From the NCBI GenBank assembly GCA_015680905.1, contig CM027383.1, forward strand, positions 93,942,001-94,006,000: a stretch of DNA of 64,000 nucleotides. Direction: 5' to 3'. The stretch's first letter is position 1, and the number at the start of each line of letters is the position of its first letter. The translations under genes were made by a program, and so were the position numbers. A model generated the notes under the pieces. That model made no database searches. It was not told where the DNA came from and saw nothing but the letters and a program-made list of their open reading frames with translations. This DNA comes from Coptis chinensis. Taxonomy: Eukaryota; Streptophyta; Magnoliopsida; Ranunculales; Ranunculaceae. Of this stretch, positions 1 through 10,639 are shown piece after piece.

Positions 1-84
1 ATTCAAAAAAACGGGCTGGACCTTAGTTGGAACCAAAAATAAATGTGTTAGTAATAGTAACTAGAACAAAAAATTTGACATTTG

Positions 85-305
85 TATTATTTTTTCATGA
101 ATAAAATTGTAAAAATAATAATAAAAACGTTATATACTTATATATCAAAGTTTTAAATGTAAAATATATAGCCGAATTTTAAAGAAATGCATTCGTATTA
201 TATATCCGTTTAAAACACGTATATCGTATTTTTACCGTTAGCGTTTTATTGGACCGAATATTTAAAAATATTATTGTTGAAAATTTCGAATCTTTGGCGA
301 ATAAT
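85..305 (-). repeat. Dispersed AT-rich repeat, copy A (inverted partner at 35985-36215)
   Basis: The segment reads as the reverse complement of 35985-36215: both carry a block around ATTCGGTCCAATAAAACGC, then an AT-rich stretch ending near TTCATGAAAAAATAATACAA. The two copies are about 36 kb apart in opposite orientation. No coding potential is visible. Family not recognised; a dispersed transposon part is the simplest reading. Confidence 0.75.
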
Positions 306-641
306 TGCCGTATCGAACTTTTACCGTCCACAAATTTACTAGCTATGCTTTCAAGTAGCTTAGTTCTTGGTTCTTGGTACGTGCACCAAAATATTGATAT
401 ATATAAAATGTTAGCAATTACTTAGCTTGAACTGATCAGAGATTGTGCAACAGCGTACAAGTTAATTACGTTACTAGATTGGATCATATAACTTCTTCAG
501 CATTTACATATGCATTAGCTAGTACGTACTAGCTGAGAAATCTTAGTGGCACACTGGTACTATACTACTATTGGACTATAAGTAGGAAAACATGATGAAT
601 TAATTAGCTATTACAAACTAAGAAACGACCAAGACTGGTAA

Positions 642-976
642 TCAACCAAGCTTAATTTTGGAAGCGTCTTGACTCGCTACTTCTCCAACTTGCTGATTCT
701 TATCGTAATAATGAACAATTGCTGCACCGGATAGCACTGCCAATGTCAATGCTTGCGCGTGCATCCTGCACCATAATTAATCGTGAAAAGGCATCATATT
801 TAGTAACAATCATTAGTCTTTCGAAGTACTATCCTTTGTTATGTAAAGAGGCCTAGCAGTAGTGCATTACATTTACATGACATACCTTGCATGTATAAGT
901 CTAAGGCTTGTTTTATAGGGAGATCTGGCACGCGTATAAGCTAGTGATGCACCAACTGCCGATGCCCACACTGTAC
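642..976 (-). CDS. HIG1-domain (hypoxia-responsive) protein, two 3' exons
   Basis: Two exons on the minus strand, 886-976 and 642-765, join in phase across GT-AG boundaries and end in TGA at 642-644. They encode the end of a HIG1 domain: GTVWASAVGASLAYTR, then LRLIHARMHAQALTLAVLSG, then HYYDKNQQVGE and a short tail. The hydrophobic segment, the H-A-R-M-H-A-Q-A motif and the second hydrophobic segment are characteristic of plant HIG1/hypoxia-responsive proteins, which sit in the inner mitochondrial membrane and support respiratory complexes. The 91-base exon starts in phase with a split glycine codon, so at least one upstream exon is needed; I could not find it up to about 2.0 kb. The gene may be intact with a distant first exon or a 5'-truncated copy. 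Confidence 0.7.
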
Positions 977-2606
977 CTGTAATGATGGATCATAACATAA
1001 TCAATAAACACTACCACATTACCTGTATATCCATTAATAAGACGCAATATAACAATATAATGAGATACTTTTAGGCTGCATTATTTGGCATTGATGAAAT
1101 TCTGGAGTGCATTTTTCTTTGAATTTGTACCTACACAAGCATGCACACTGATACACACAGCACACCCACCCAATATTGCCATCAAATCTGTAAATTTTCC
1201 TTAAACGTGATTTTGAAGCAAGTTGAACTCAAAGCTTTGAAGCTTTGAAAAAATCATTTTCGCGGAACCATTAATTCAGACATGTTTGGTTTGAGGAATG
1301 GAGACAGGAGAGCACTTAACTATTTGGGGCTAACTATTAAATCAATGCCTAAAGAGCTTACGCTGTTTGTGGCATTGGTTAATCGTGAACTAGATGAGTA
1401 ACACCATATGCTACAAGTCCATACAACTACGCTGTTCATAATTAGTTTCACTATGTGCACACAGCACACTAGTAGTTTTTGAAGCAACAAAAGGATCTAA
1501 AATATGGCTTCAACAGATAACTTATGACTCAAATATTACGTGTACCCAAAGTAAATTTAATGTTTTATGGTATAGAAGGAAAGTAGCTTAAAATTCAAGC
1601 ACAAAATGCAGTATTTAGTTGAGAAGTAGTAGAGATGCCACTTGAAATGCAAGATTACTCTACTTACCAATGCTAGTTAGCTTGTGTTCTGAAATCCAAG
1701 ATTGTAATGATTCCATGATTTAACCTATTGAATATGCAAGACTTTGTAAAATGGAGAGAAGATAGCAGAGAATTTAGTGAACTGCTATTTGCATATAGGG
1801 AACTCTTGCCATATATGATGTGAGAGGACTGGTAATTTATAAGGCATTTTTCAAGGAGTAGTTTCGTTTGCTATGTGCCCCTGGTTTCTTTATTCTGTTT
1901 CTTAAACCTTGGGAATTCACTTTTGAAAACCACTGGCCAGTTTTACAGTTTACTTCTTCACTGTGAGCCAAAGGAATGGAAGATAGAAATAGAAGCAAGT
2001 GTAGATTAGATACTCTGCACCAGACCATCTGGTACCACTAAACATAATTTAAATATTATTATAACTGGCGAAACCATTGGAGCCATTGGATTTGGTGCGA
2101 TTACTGACACGCACGAAGTCACGATTCACGAACACAACCAAAAGCTTAAATGATTTTTATCAATAAAAGGTGATTTGTTGCTCATAGTCTCATACAAACC
2201 TTTCGAGTGACACCAAATTTTTACAATAAGGCAGTCGATGGGCTGGGCTTCCATCCAGCATTTTGTAAAAGGGACCCCTTTTGTAGATATCATTGGCTGC
2301 GCTAATTGACAGTTTGATATTTCTTCATGATCTGTCCGCCGACAGCCCACTATGATGCTATTATAGAGTATAGACGGTTACCAATATTATGTCAACTTGA
2401 ATCTCAATGAAAAGTTGAAAACCACCTCAATTAATATTAATAGTTACAATTAAGGATACCCCATTAACATTGTTTCTCATTCTTAGCCAAAAGCCTCGCG
2501 TCGCTTTCACGTTTTAAAACATTGGTCAAAACCAATCCTTAGATGATCACACCTTAACCTTACTGAGCAACATTTTCACAATGATTCCACTTGATCAAGT
2601 AAAAGC
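977..2606. other. No recognised gene; possible intron or 5' region of the HIG1 gene
   Basis: AT-rich sequence with only short unconvincing reading frames on both strands. No splice-bounded exon with a familiar product was found. It may hold the first intron and first exon of the HIG1 gene at 642-976. Confidence 0.4.
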
Positions 2607-3414
2607 TAAGTGGGTGTTTGGTTCTCATTTTTTCAAAAAAGTATTTTTTCTTAAAAAAACACTTTTATGAAAAAGTATTTATTCTAAAAACAGTTTTTCA
2701 ATAAACACGTTTGGTTGTGACTTTTCTTAAAAGCTATTTTATCAAATCGATTTCACACTACATGTTTTACCGATATATTTTGACATATCGCTCGTGATAA
2801 ATCACTAAGGGTGTGTTTGTTTAGTGGCAAACCCTCTAAAATTTAAAATATTAGATTTTTGAAAAGATTTTCCCACTGTAGAGTTTTGCCGGGCTAATTT
2901 GTAGTGGGAAAATTTTAGTTTGCCGCCGTTTGTTTTGCAAAAATTCATAGTAGGAAATTATAAAATTTGCCGCTTTTTTGCCGGCGTTTTTTACATGGTT
3001 TTTTTTTTTTTCGTGGCAAATGATTTTTAACTTTTTAGAAATATTATTTTTTGTTTCCAAACTCAATGAAATATAAAAATAGAAAAACATTGAATTCCAA
3101 CTACGTGAACTTTCAAAGTACGGTTTAACAAACACCTCCATTGGAGAAACAAATTCAAATTCCAATATCCCGACTTTTATCACACCACTAACATACTACA
3201 ATATTTCTACAACACCATTTCATTAACTCATCATCTTGATACATCACCAAGGATCATCAACTATTGCAAAGATGGAACTACCAAATTAAACAAGTAAATT
3301 GGACAATTCAAAACCTAGTCCAACATAAGAATTTTAAAAACCAAACATCCCATTAAATTAAATGCTTGAAACCTCTACTCACATATGCAAAACATGGAAT
3401 ACCAAACTGAAAAG

Positions 3415-3735
3415 AGCTCCTCGCAGCAGCACGTAACACCCAACGCCTTGCAACAGCACCAAATAGCAGCAGCAACAGCACGTAGCACCCAACAGCACAC
3501 AACAGCACCACCACCCAGCACCTTGCAACAGCAGCAGCACACAGCCCCAATAGCAGCAGCAGTAGCACCCCAGCACGCAGCACCCAGCAGCACCCAACAC
3601 ACATCAACCAGCAGCAGCAGCAGCACCCAGCACGCCGCAACACCCCAACACCTTGCAGCAGCAGCACCTTCCACTAGCACCCCAGCACGCAGCAACACCA
3701 AGCACCTTGCAGTGGCAACAACACCCACCCAACCA
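3415..3735 (+). repeat. CAG/CAA/CAC-rich low-complexity tract
   Basis: About 320 bases built from AGCAGC, CAACAGCA and GCACCCAGCA-like units. One frame gives a Gln/Ala/Thr/Pro-rich open frame (3385-3747); the opposite strand gives Cys/Leu/Val-rich frames. These long frames follow from base composition, as no stop triplet fits the repeat unit, and I do not call a gene. Confidence 0.8.
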
Positions 3736-3741
3736 TCTAAA

Positions 3742-3866
3742 CCATGATTCCCATTATACTCTTGTATGTAATAATGAGAGAGAGATGCGAGAGTGTAAAA
3801 TTTACAACAAAACATGTCAAATTTTAAACTGCCATGATTCCCATTATACTCTTGTATGTAATAAAA
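3742..3866 (+). repeat. Two direct copies of a ~33-bp unit
   Basis: The unit starting CCATGATTCCCATTATACTC occurs at 3742 and again at 3832, 90 bp apart, directly beside the CAG-rich tract and inside the Harbinger-type element. Confidence 0.85.
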
Positions 3867-4142
3867 ACAGGGCAGGTTTGAAATCAAGTAAACTCATGAT
3901 CTGTTTAGAGGAATATTTTCAACTTTGAATGGTTTAACAATCACATAAGTTTGTTGTGGACATGCCAATGTTCAAGAAAACTTATAAGTAGCACAGAAAA
4001 GTTATACCAGTAAAAAGCACTTCTCTATCTTTAACTAGAAGCATCAAATCATAATATTGTATTCATTAATTTCGAAAGAATTGATATCGATTTGTTACCA
4101 TACAATTCACACTTAAAATCAATGCAAATTCGAGCCCCATAC

Positions 4143-4838
4143 CAAGACATGGACAGGTTGATCCTTTGAAGAAAACCGGGATGCAAATGACTTGACCTCT
4201 CCGACAGATGAAAGGTCGCATACCTGCAACAAAAGTAATTAAACGTCTTAGACCAATGACATATTATGAAATGCATATTACAAGTTTAGAACATAACTAT
4301 GTCCTTTTCTTTCCACAGCAAATCAAAGAACAATACCTCCAAGAAGACATTCTGATTCCCCGTCACAGACTGGATTTTAGAAAGGGCAGCTTCTCCCCTC
4401 TCCTTACTTCGACAAACCATATACACAGTTGCCCCACTAGTATAAAAAATCACAACCAGAAAACACATGGATTAAAAAAAGGCGCAAATGTCGTCCTACA
4501 ATAGTCCAATTCTAAACTCATGCTAAACGATTAAAAACAAATCAACACACCGTTTCGCGAGACCTTCAGCAGTTGCATAACCGATCCCAGAATTTGCACC
4601 AGTAACTACACAATTCTTCCCTTGAATTTGCATTTTCATATCTTCTTCTTTAAACTTTTTGGAATGTTCACTGAATAAAACACTCATAAAAGTAAACAAA
4701 ACAATAAAATAATAGATGGGGCTCTTCAAATACTTGAAAGAGTGAAACTGAACAATGGGCATGGATCAAAACTTACAGAAAACCAGATTTTGTGAAATTT
4801 AAGTAACCATATATACCAAATGCAGTTGATCTCCATGC
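4143..4838 (-). pseudogene. Captured DHRS12-like short-chain dehydrogenase fragment, four exons
   Basis: Minus-strand exons 4777-4838, 4551-4670, 4337-4436 and 4143-4223 each have GT/AG borders and join in a single open phase. They encode the N-terminal part of a plant SDR of the DHRS12 type: AWRSTAFGIYGYLNFTKSG, EHSKKF, the Rossmann glycine motif TGANSGIG, then GATVYMVCRSKERGEAAL and VCDLSSVGEVKSF. The fragment stops just before the expected NNAG motif and lacks the catalytic YxxxK and the rest of the fold, so it cannot be an active enzyme. No start codon was identified. Introns are kept, so capture was at DNA level. Antisense or chimeric transcripts are possible but only inferred. Confidence 0.85.
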
Positions 4839-5494
4839 CTGTATACATATATTAATTAAAATATTCAGCTAGAAAGATAAATCTCGATTCAAAACAGATT
4901 GAATTGATTAAAGAGATTGTTGTTTGAGTTATTTGATTTAGAAATTGAGTGAAGTGAGAGATGAGAGAGATTACTTGTCGAGACACAGAGATGCAAGCCT
5001 CGATAGATTGATGGTGGCAAATGTTTTGGTCATAGTGGGAAAATTTCAGTGATTTTCATGCTGGCAAAAGAGTTTAGGGGGGGAGGTGGATTCTATTTTC
5101 TCACTTCTAGTGGGAAAATTTTGTTTTAGGAATAGTGTTTGCCACTACCCTTAAATGCAGCCAAACACTGGCTAATGGTGCATCTAGTGGGAAAATAAAA
5201 TTTGCCACCCCCATTTGCCACTAAACAAACACAGCCTAAAGTCTAAAACATCCGGAGAGTTCATTTGCCTTTAGCTCCAAAAGTGTTTCCTTCAAAGAAA
5301 AATAGTTTTTTAACTTAAAAAATAAGTTTTACCTAATTATCATAAAACAAGTTTTTGGGACCAAAAAGTGTTTTTTGGATGAAAAACTATTTTTTTTTTA
5401 AATAGAAACCAAACACATTTATTTTTTCAAAAAATGTTTTTTCACTAATAAACACTTTTTAGCAATAAATAAATAGGATCCAAACACCCCCTAA

Positions 5495-6052
5495 AGCTAC
5501 ACATTCACCTTTTCCTTTCGGTAATTGAATCAAATTAACACAACTTGCACTGTTTAACAAACCGGGATGTAACTGAGATGATAACATTGAAAAGGTTGAG
5601 TAATAACATTAATGTAACTGCTATTGATTATAAACAAAAGAAAAAACATTCACATATTTGACCATCAATACCACTGACAGATAATTTCACCTAAGAGTGC
5701 AGTCGACTCGGCCCATACAAGAAAAGGTAATGCTACAGCGAAGAACTGTTAGCTATCTCTGCAGCCAGCAAAGCAAACAATGTTTCTGAAGTACATATAA
5801 TAAAAAATCAAGCACTCAATAACCTAACCAAGTTATCAGCCCCTTCAATTACATAATCTAGTCATTTAAGCCGGAAAGGAAGAAGAGAATTGTACACTGG
5901 TCACTTTTGCATTCAGTGGTCATGAAATGAAAAATCTATGTACCAAAAGAAGAAACATAAAGTTTCTGTAACCTTAAACTGTCATGCCAACAACAAGTTT
6001 AATTTGCATTACAAAGAATAGAAAACAATATAATGAAATCCAATTACCTGAA
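5495..6052. other. Flank and probable 3' UTR of the pseudouridine synthase gene
   Basis: AT-rich, no open frame of note. It lies directly downstream of the minus-strand stop codon at 6053-6055, so part of it is likely the transcribed 3' end. Confidence 0.4.
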
Positions 6053-9000
6053 CTAAGAAACTGATACTTCTGTATGTCTAACCTGGTAATTATTCTTCCA
6101 TGTTTTCCAAGCCGTCCTCACTTCCTCAAGCTCTTCATCTAGAATGCTTGTGTTTCCATCCAATGTTTCAACCCATTGCTTCCATGGAGGATTCGAAGGG
6201 TCCAAGAACTTTGATACTTGAGGCAGCATAAAGGACTCATAAAACTCATTCACCGCCTTAAGTACCTTGTCTGATTCCACCAGTGTCACCAATTCAGGCC
6301 TAGTTACATTTCCAGGATGGTTTCTCAAAGAAAACTGATTACTCCTCAAGATCAATACTTCTGATGGAGCAAGTGGTAAAACTATTCGTGAGAACTTGGT
6401 CAATGAAATCTCTATAAGATCCTGTGGAAGCAACTTTCGCTTCACCGCAATTGCAGTCCCAACCATTTTCCGTATCTGGTAAAGTACAGTTAGACAATAT
6501 AACGCTTTTTTTCATTTGTACGCTAGAATAATTTAAATATATACGGTATGCAGAAACAAAAAGTACTGGATTACGAGTTTAAACTCAAGTTTGATATTCT
6601 TTAGCATATTTTCGCGCCTACGTATTTGAGCTTGGGGGTGGTATCAACCAAGATCTGATGTGCTACGATTACTTGAGAAATAAACACAGACCTGCTTACA
6701 CAGGTCCATAAATCACCTATCATTATCAAAAGAATGAGGGCCCAAAAACATATAATGCCAGAAAAGATGCATAACATATTTTCAAGTAATGGGATAGCGA
6801 CTCACCTTGCAATATAATTGCATAAACATATTACTACCTAACCTCAGCAAAGATTTCTGAAGTGTGGACGGCCATCTTGCCAATATAAGAAACTAAAGAG
6901 AGCTATTTCCAGGATTTCCTTGGACTTACTTGGTGCAACATGAACGATTCTCCGCATATGGAGATCTCAATGTAGTCCTTTCCTGATGATCTCTCTAGCT
7001 TTCCACAGGAACAACAATGGATCTTTCTGAAGTGGGATGCAGTAATCCTATCTCTCTCATCAGGCTCATATAGCCATCTTGCACGGACAGGTGCAATAGA
7101 ACCTTGATCTTTCAAGCCATCACCATGCTTTTCACAAGTGACAACTGAATGCACACCAGGGTCACTAGTGCTTGAACTCAGACTGTCTCCAGTAAAATCT
7201 CCCGCAGCCACTCCAACCACACATTGCTTGAGTTCATCACTGCTCTCTGAATCAGAGGCCAGTGCTTGTTTAGGTGATTCTCCTTTTCCAGGAGATTGTC
7301 TTCTATAGTTGGATCTAATGGTATAATTGTGAAAAGGACGATCCCCCTGTTTAGGACCCATAATTATGAATGAGAAAAAGAAATATCAATAACTGGTGCA
7401 TGAAGCAGAGTTTACTGTATGGAGGATCCCACCTAAGAAATCAGATCTATAATTTTTGATAAGATCAACCAATTCATATATTCTCAGCTATCTTACTCTT
7501 CAGTTATACCAATTGGAGAGTAACATATGAAATTGTAAACAGTGGAAAACTTATTGTGAGATCCACCAAATGGTAGTTCCTGGTATGATATTACTGCCCA
7601 ACATGTAGGAAATATTTGGAATGCACAACCTCCTACGAACAACTGGTACAACTTTACAGGACTAAGTCACAGAAGTTCACAAGAATTTGAATATAGTTTT
7701 GTTACTGCCTGACAAGACAAGTTGCAAATTAGTTTATAGTCAACTCTAAAGCCTAAAACTAAAGAACAAACACCACACCTCAAAAGACCGCAAGATATTA
7801 TCAAACTTAGATATATGATGATCTATTTCACTGGAGCTGAAATCACTAGTGATCCCAATAATTTCAGATGGAAGCAGGTACGAGTACTTCCGAACAGTAC
7901 ATTCTCTTCTTGCATCAAAGCTTCTGAACATAGAAATCAGAACGATCCAAAGGAACTTCAGTAAACCAAAATGATTATATCAACTTCAAAGCATTCTAAA
8001 AGTGGGTGAAAGAGAATCTGAGAAAGCAAACACCTTAACTTCTCACCTTTGTGAAGGCAAAACACTGAAAACTTTAACATCACTTGGCAGATTAGAATTA
8101 ATACATCTTGCAAGAGCAATGCCACAAGGATCTTCTTTCCATGCATTTTCCGGGATTTCCATTTTCAAGGCAATCGTAGTGGACAGGGAATGCACCTAAG
8201 AGTTTTGACAAAGTAAACCATCATTGACATGAGAAATACTACTATTCGATGCGACATATATCTGGTAAGTAAACATTAAAGACTGCAGTAGTGTAATTGT
8301 AGAAATTCGCCTGCAAGTTGAGCTGCATGGTATGTTTCGAAGTTAAGATTATTTCATATATATCCATTAAATACCAAGGAGAATGTTCAAAGTTCGTGCA
8401 ACGATACCCTGTGAATCTAAGGTGCATTGATAGCATGTGAATGTTAAGTCCAAAACTACATAGTGTTCTCATTAGCCTCTTCTTGTTCCTGAAAAGTTCA
8501 CTAAAAACATAGGGTAAACAAGGAAGATGGTTCTTGATTAAACTCACCCCTTTATCTGTTCGGCTACTTCTGGCCCACCCAATTTTGTGCAGATTCCCAT
8601 AATTGCTCTCTCTGATTCCTCCCGCCTTGAAAATGGCCTTCTCAAGTTCTGCTTCAACGGCTACATAGCAAAATTGTAATCCTTTAGCACAATGTTGTCA
8701 ACACTAGATAGGCTGAAGAAGTGTATACTGTAAGCAAAACTCGTCCTAAATGATAGAAACAAGGTAGTAACTATAAAACTAGTCACCTGTCACTGGTAAA
8801 TCACATTATCCATCTTAAAACTAAGGTGCCCACATCTATAACAGAATCACCGTTCTAGCAACTATTATTTGGGTGCAATGGTAGTAAGAACAAGTTTAAT
8901 TTCTATACTGACTAAATGTGGAGGCATACTTGTAAATGAGGTTTCATCTCGTTGAATTTGTAAACCTGCAAGACCAAACATAATAATGTCAAAATAAGTA

Positions 9001-9302
9001 AAATTTGATTTAATTAAAGTGTACAAAAAAAAAAAAAAAAAAAACCCTCGGTAATTAGTGCCAACATATCCAACGCGCATAACAACTTTTTTCTTTCGAA
9101 ACGATTCCCATTTATCGCCAGTGACCTCCTGGATACTTTCATCCGTAGTAGAAGAAGGTGATGAAATGAGTGTCTGAGAAGAGGAGGAAGAAGGAAGTGA
9201 TTTGTTGTTTGTAGTGGTGAAGAAGAGTGGGAAATGAGGAGAGGTTTTCTGTTTACAAGTTTTACTAATCCATGTTGAAAGCGGGAATCTGGTTATGGCC
9301 AT
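6053..9302 (-). CDS. tRNA pseudouridine synthase, TruA/Pus1 family
   Basis: Seven exons on the minus strand: 9047-9302, 8930-8965, 8548-8660, 8047-8195, 7779-7923, 6930-7346 and 6053-6475, about 512 residues. ATG is at 9302, followed by a Ser/Thr-rich stretch that could be an organelle presequence. The TruA core starts near residue 75 ([12 protein letters not shown]). The catalytic aspartate is in SSRTDKGVH at about residue 133, at the end of exon 3. [12 protein letters not shown] and GDRPFHNYT follow, then an acidic Ser-rich insert, then [16 protein letters not shown] and a C-terminal extension ending VRHTEVSVS. TruA/Pus1 enzymes isomerise uridine in tRNA. Exons 2-7 splice cleanly. The first intron (8966-9046) keeps frame only with a GG-AG or GT-GG border, beside a run of 20 A at 9025-9044; this may be a sequence error. 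Confidence 0.87.
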
Positions 9303-10203
9303 TTCAACTTTTCAACTACAAAACTACAAACAATCCTCCCTTCTTGTGTTTAGAGTCGAACGTAAACTTATCAGCCTCCGATATTCAAAATTTCATATTC
9401 TGGTTTCCGAAACATCAAAAAACCAAACTCATATTGAAAACGACATTAGACTTCAGGGTGGAATTCGAGCTAAACAAGACTAACTCAAGCCCTCATAGTC
9501 AACTGTTATTGACCGGTCATCTCAAGCCAGCTCAAGAAGACCCGAGCCCGAGTTGAAATGTTATTTGAGCTAAATACCATTTTTATTTGAAAAAATTTGA
9601 CCTCGGCCATAAATTAAACGAACGAGAGTTAAACGAACCAAGCCCAAGCCGGGCCCTCGAAAATTCAAAATAACCCAAAATAACCCTTTTAAACTAGAAA
9701 ATGTATCATCTAAATGTAGTCAAGACAAATGTCTTAAATACCATTTTTATTGAAAAATTACCAAAATGAATTACCCAAGTCAAAATCCCAAAGTAACTCC
9801 TTTTAAACTAGAAAATGTACATGACATTGGTCTAATTAAGCCACATCCGGACGAAACCTTGAGTTCATTAAACCTGGAGATTATTCAATGGAGATTATTC
9901 AATTGTAATGGCGATTTGGAAGGCATGTCTAATAACACATATAACAGTGATATACATGACACGTGTCAAAATCTAATTACTCACATCCAACGACTCACAT
10001 CACTCATTGGTAATTAAGCCCTAAACCTTGAGTTCATTAATGGAGATTATTCAATTGTAATGGCGATTTAGGGAGCATATCTAATAACACGTGTCTAATG
10101 TATTAAATGTTTGTGACCATTAGATTAGATAGGACGAGATGTCGACATGTGTCTCTTTCTTTCTCAAACATGAAAATGTGTCTTGAATTACAAAACCAAT
10201 ATG
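9303..10203. other. Transposon remnants upstream of the pseudouridine synthase
   Basis: The first bases hold the synthase promoter and 5' UTR. From about 9415 the sequence has pieces related to the MITE at 10204 (the string GAAAACGACATTAGACTT occurs at 9436 and in the right arm of the MITE) and GC-richer text such as CCAAGCCCAAGCCGGGCCCT resembling plant hAT ends. A unit containing GAGATTATTCAATTGTAATGG occurs near 9889 and again near 10043. No gene is supported. Confidence 0.5.
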
Positions 10204-10432
10204 TCATTTTGACTTGCCCCCCCATTTGAAAACGAAATTAGACTTGCCCCCCCCCCACAAAACTAACTCACTGTCATTTTGGTAATTTTTCAATGAAAAG
10301 AGTATTTAAGACATTTCAACTGCCTTGACCACGAGATGACGGTCAATGACAGTTAACTATGACGGTGAGTTAGTCTGGGGGGGGGGGGGCAAGTCTAATG
10401 TCGTTTTCAAATGGGAGGGCAAGTCAAAATAA
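10204..10432. mobile_element. Palindromic MITE-like element with C/G-run arms
   Basis: Two inverted arms of about 53 bp, 10204-10256 and 10379-10432, each with ATTTTGACTTGCC, then CCCATTTGAAAACGA, then TTAGACTTGC and a run of 10 or more C (left) or G (right). The loop is about 120 bp. Overall size and structure fit a MITE; the family was not identified and no clear target duplication was seen. Confidence 0.65.
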
Positions 10433-10639
10433 CCCTTTTTCTTTTTTAAGAAAATGGTTCGGTGAATAGTTGATCTTTCCGATTATACTTGTATCAGGCT
10501 TCAATTCGGTGAACAATAGCTGCTTTCGATTATACCCCTATCCGGTTTCAATTATTACTGTTATGTTAGAACTAAGATTTGTAATAACATACTAGCCATT
10601 AAGCCCGACCTATGGTTGGGCCTGCTACCTTGATAGTCC

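Larger units (their letters stand above)
2809..5236. mobile_element. Pack-type Harbinger element carrying host gene exons
   Basis: Terminal inverted repeats match over about 20 bases: GTGTTTGTTTAGTGGCAAA at the left and its reverse complement TTTGCCACTAAACAAACAC at the right. The outermost bases are GGGTG/GGCTG. TAA flanks both ends (2806-2808, 5237-5239). The length is 2428 bp. Inside there is no transposase; instead it holds a CAG/CAA-rich stretch (3415-3730) and four spliceable exons of a DHRS12-like dehydrogenase (4143-4838, minus). Non-autonomous Harbinger elements that carry gene pieces are known in plants; mobilisation by a transposase elsewhere is inferred. Confidence 0.75.
2610..5491. 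mobile_element. Tourist-like MITE (outer), interrupted by a Harbinger-type insertion
   Basis: The left end reads GTGGGTGTTTGGTTC from 2610 and the right end, reverse-complemented, reads GGGGGTGTTTGGATC up to 5491. TAA lies directly outside each end (2607-2609 and 5492-5494), the 3-bp target duplication typical of PIF/Harbinger and Tourist elements. Taking out the inner element at 2809-5236 leaves about 450 bp rich in runs of A and T, MITE-sized with no coding capacity. Confidence 0.7.

Noticed and set aside
3353..3887. Cys/Leu/Val-rich open frames opposite the CAG tract
   Set aside because: They exist only because the repeat units contain no stop triplet; composition is GCT/TGC/CTG reading, not a protein.
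8865..9046. Extension of the pseudouridine synthase exon 1 frame through a poly-Phe stretch
   Set aside because: It is read-through of intron 1 and then exon 2; the family protein goes directly from NYRG to LQIQRDE.
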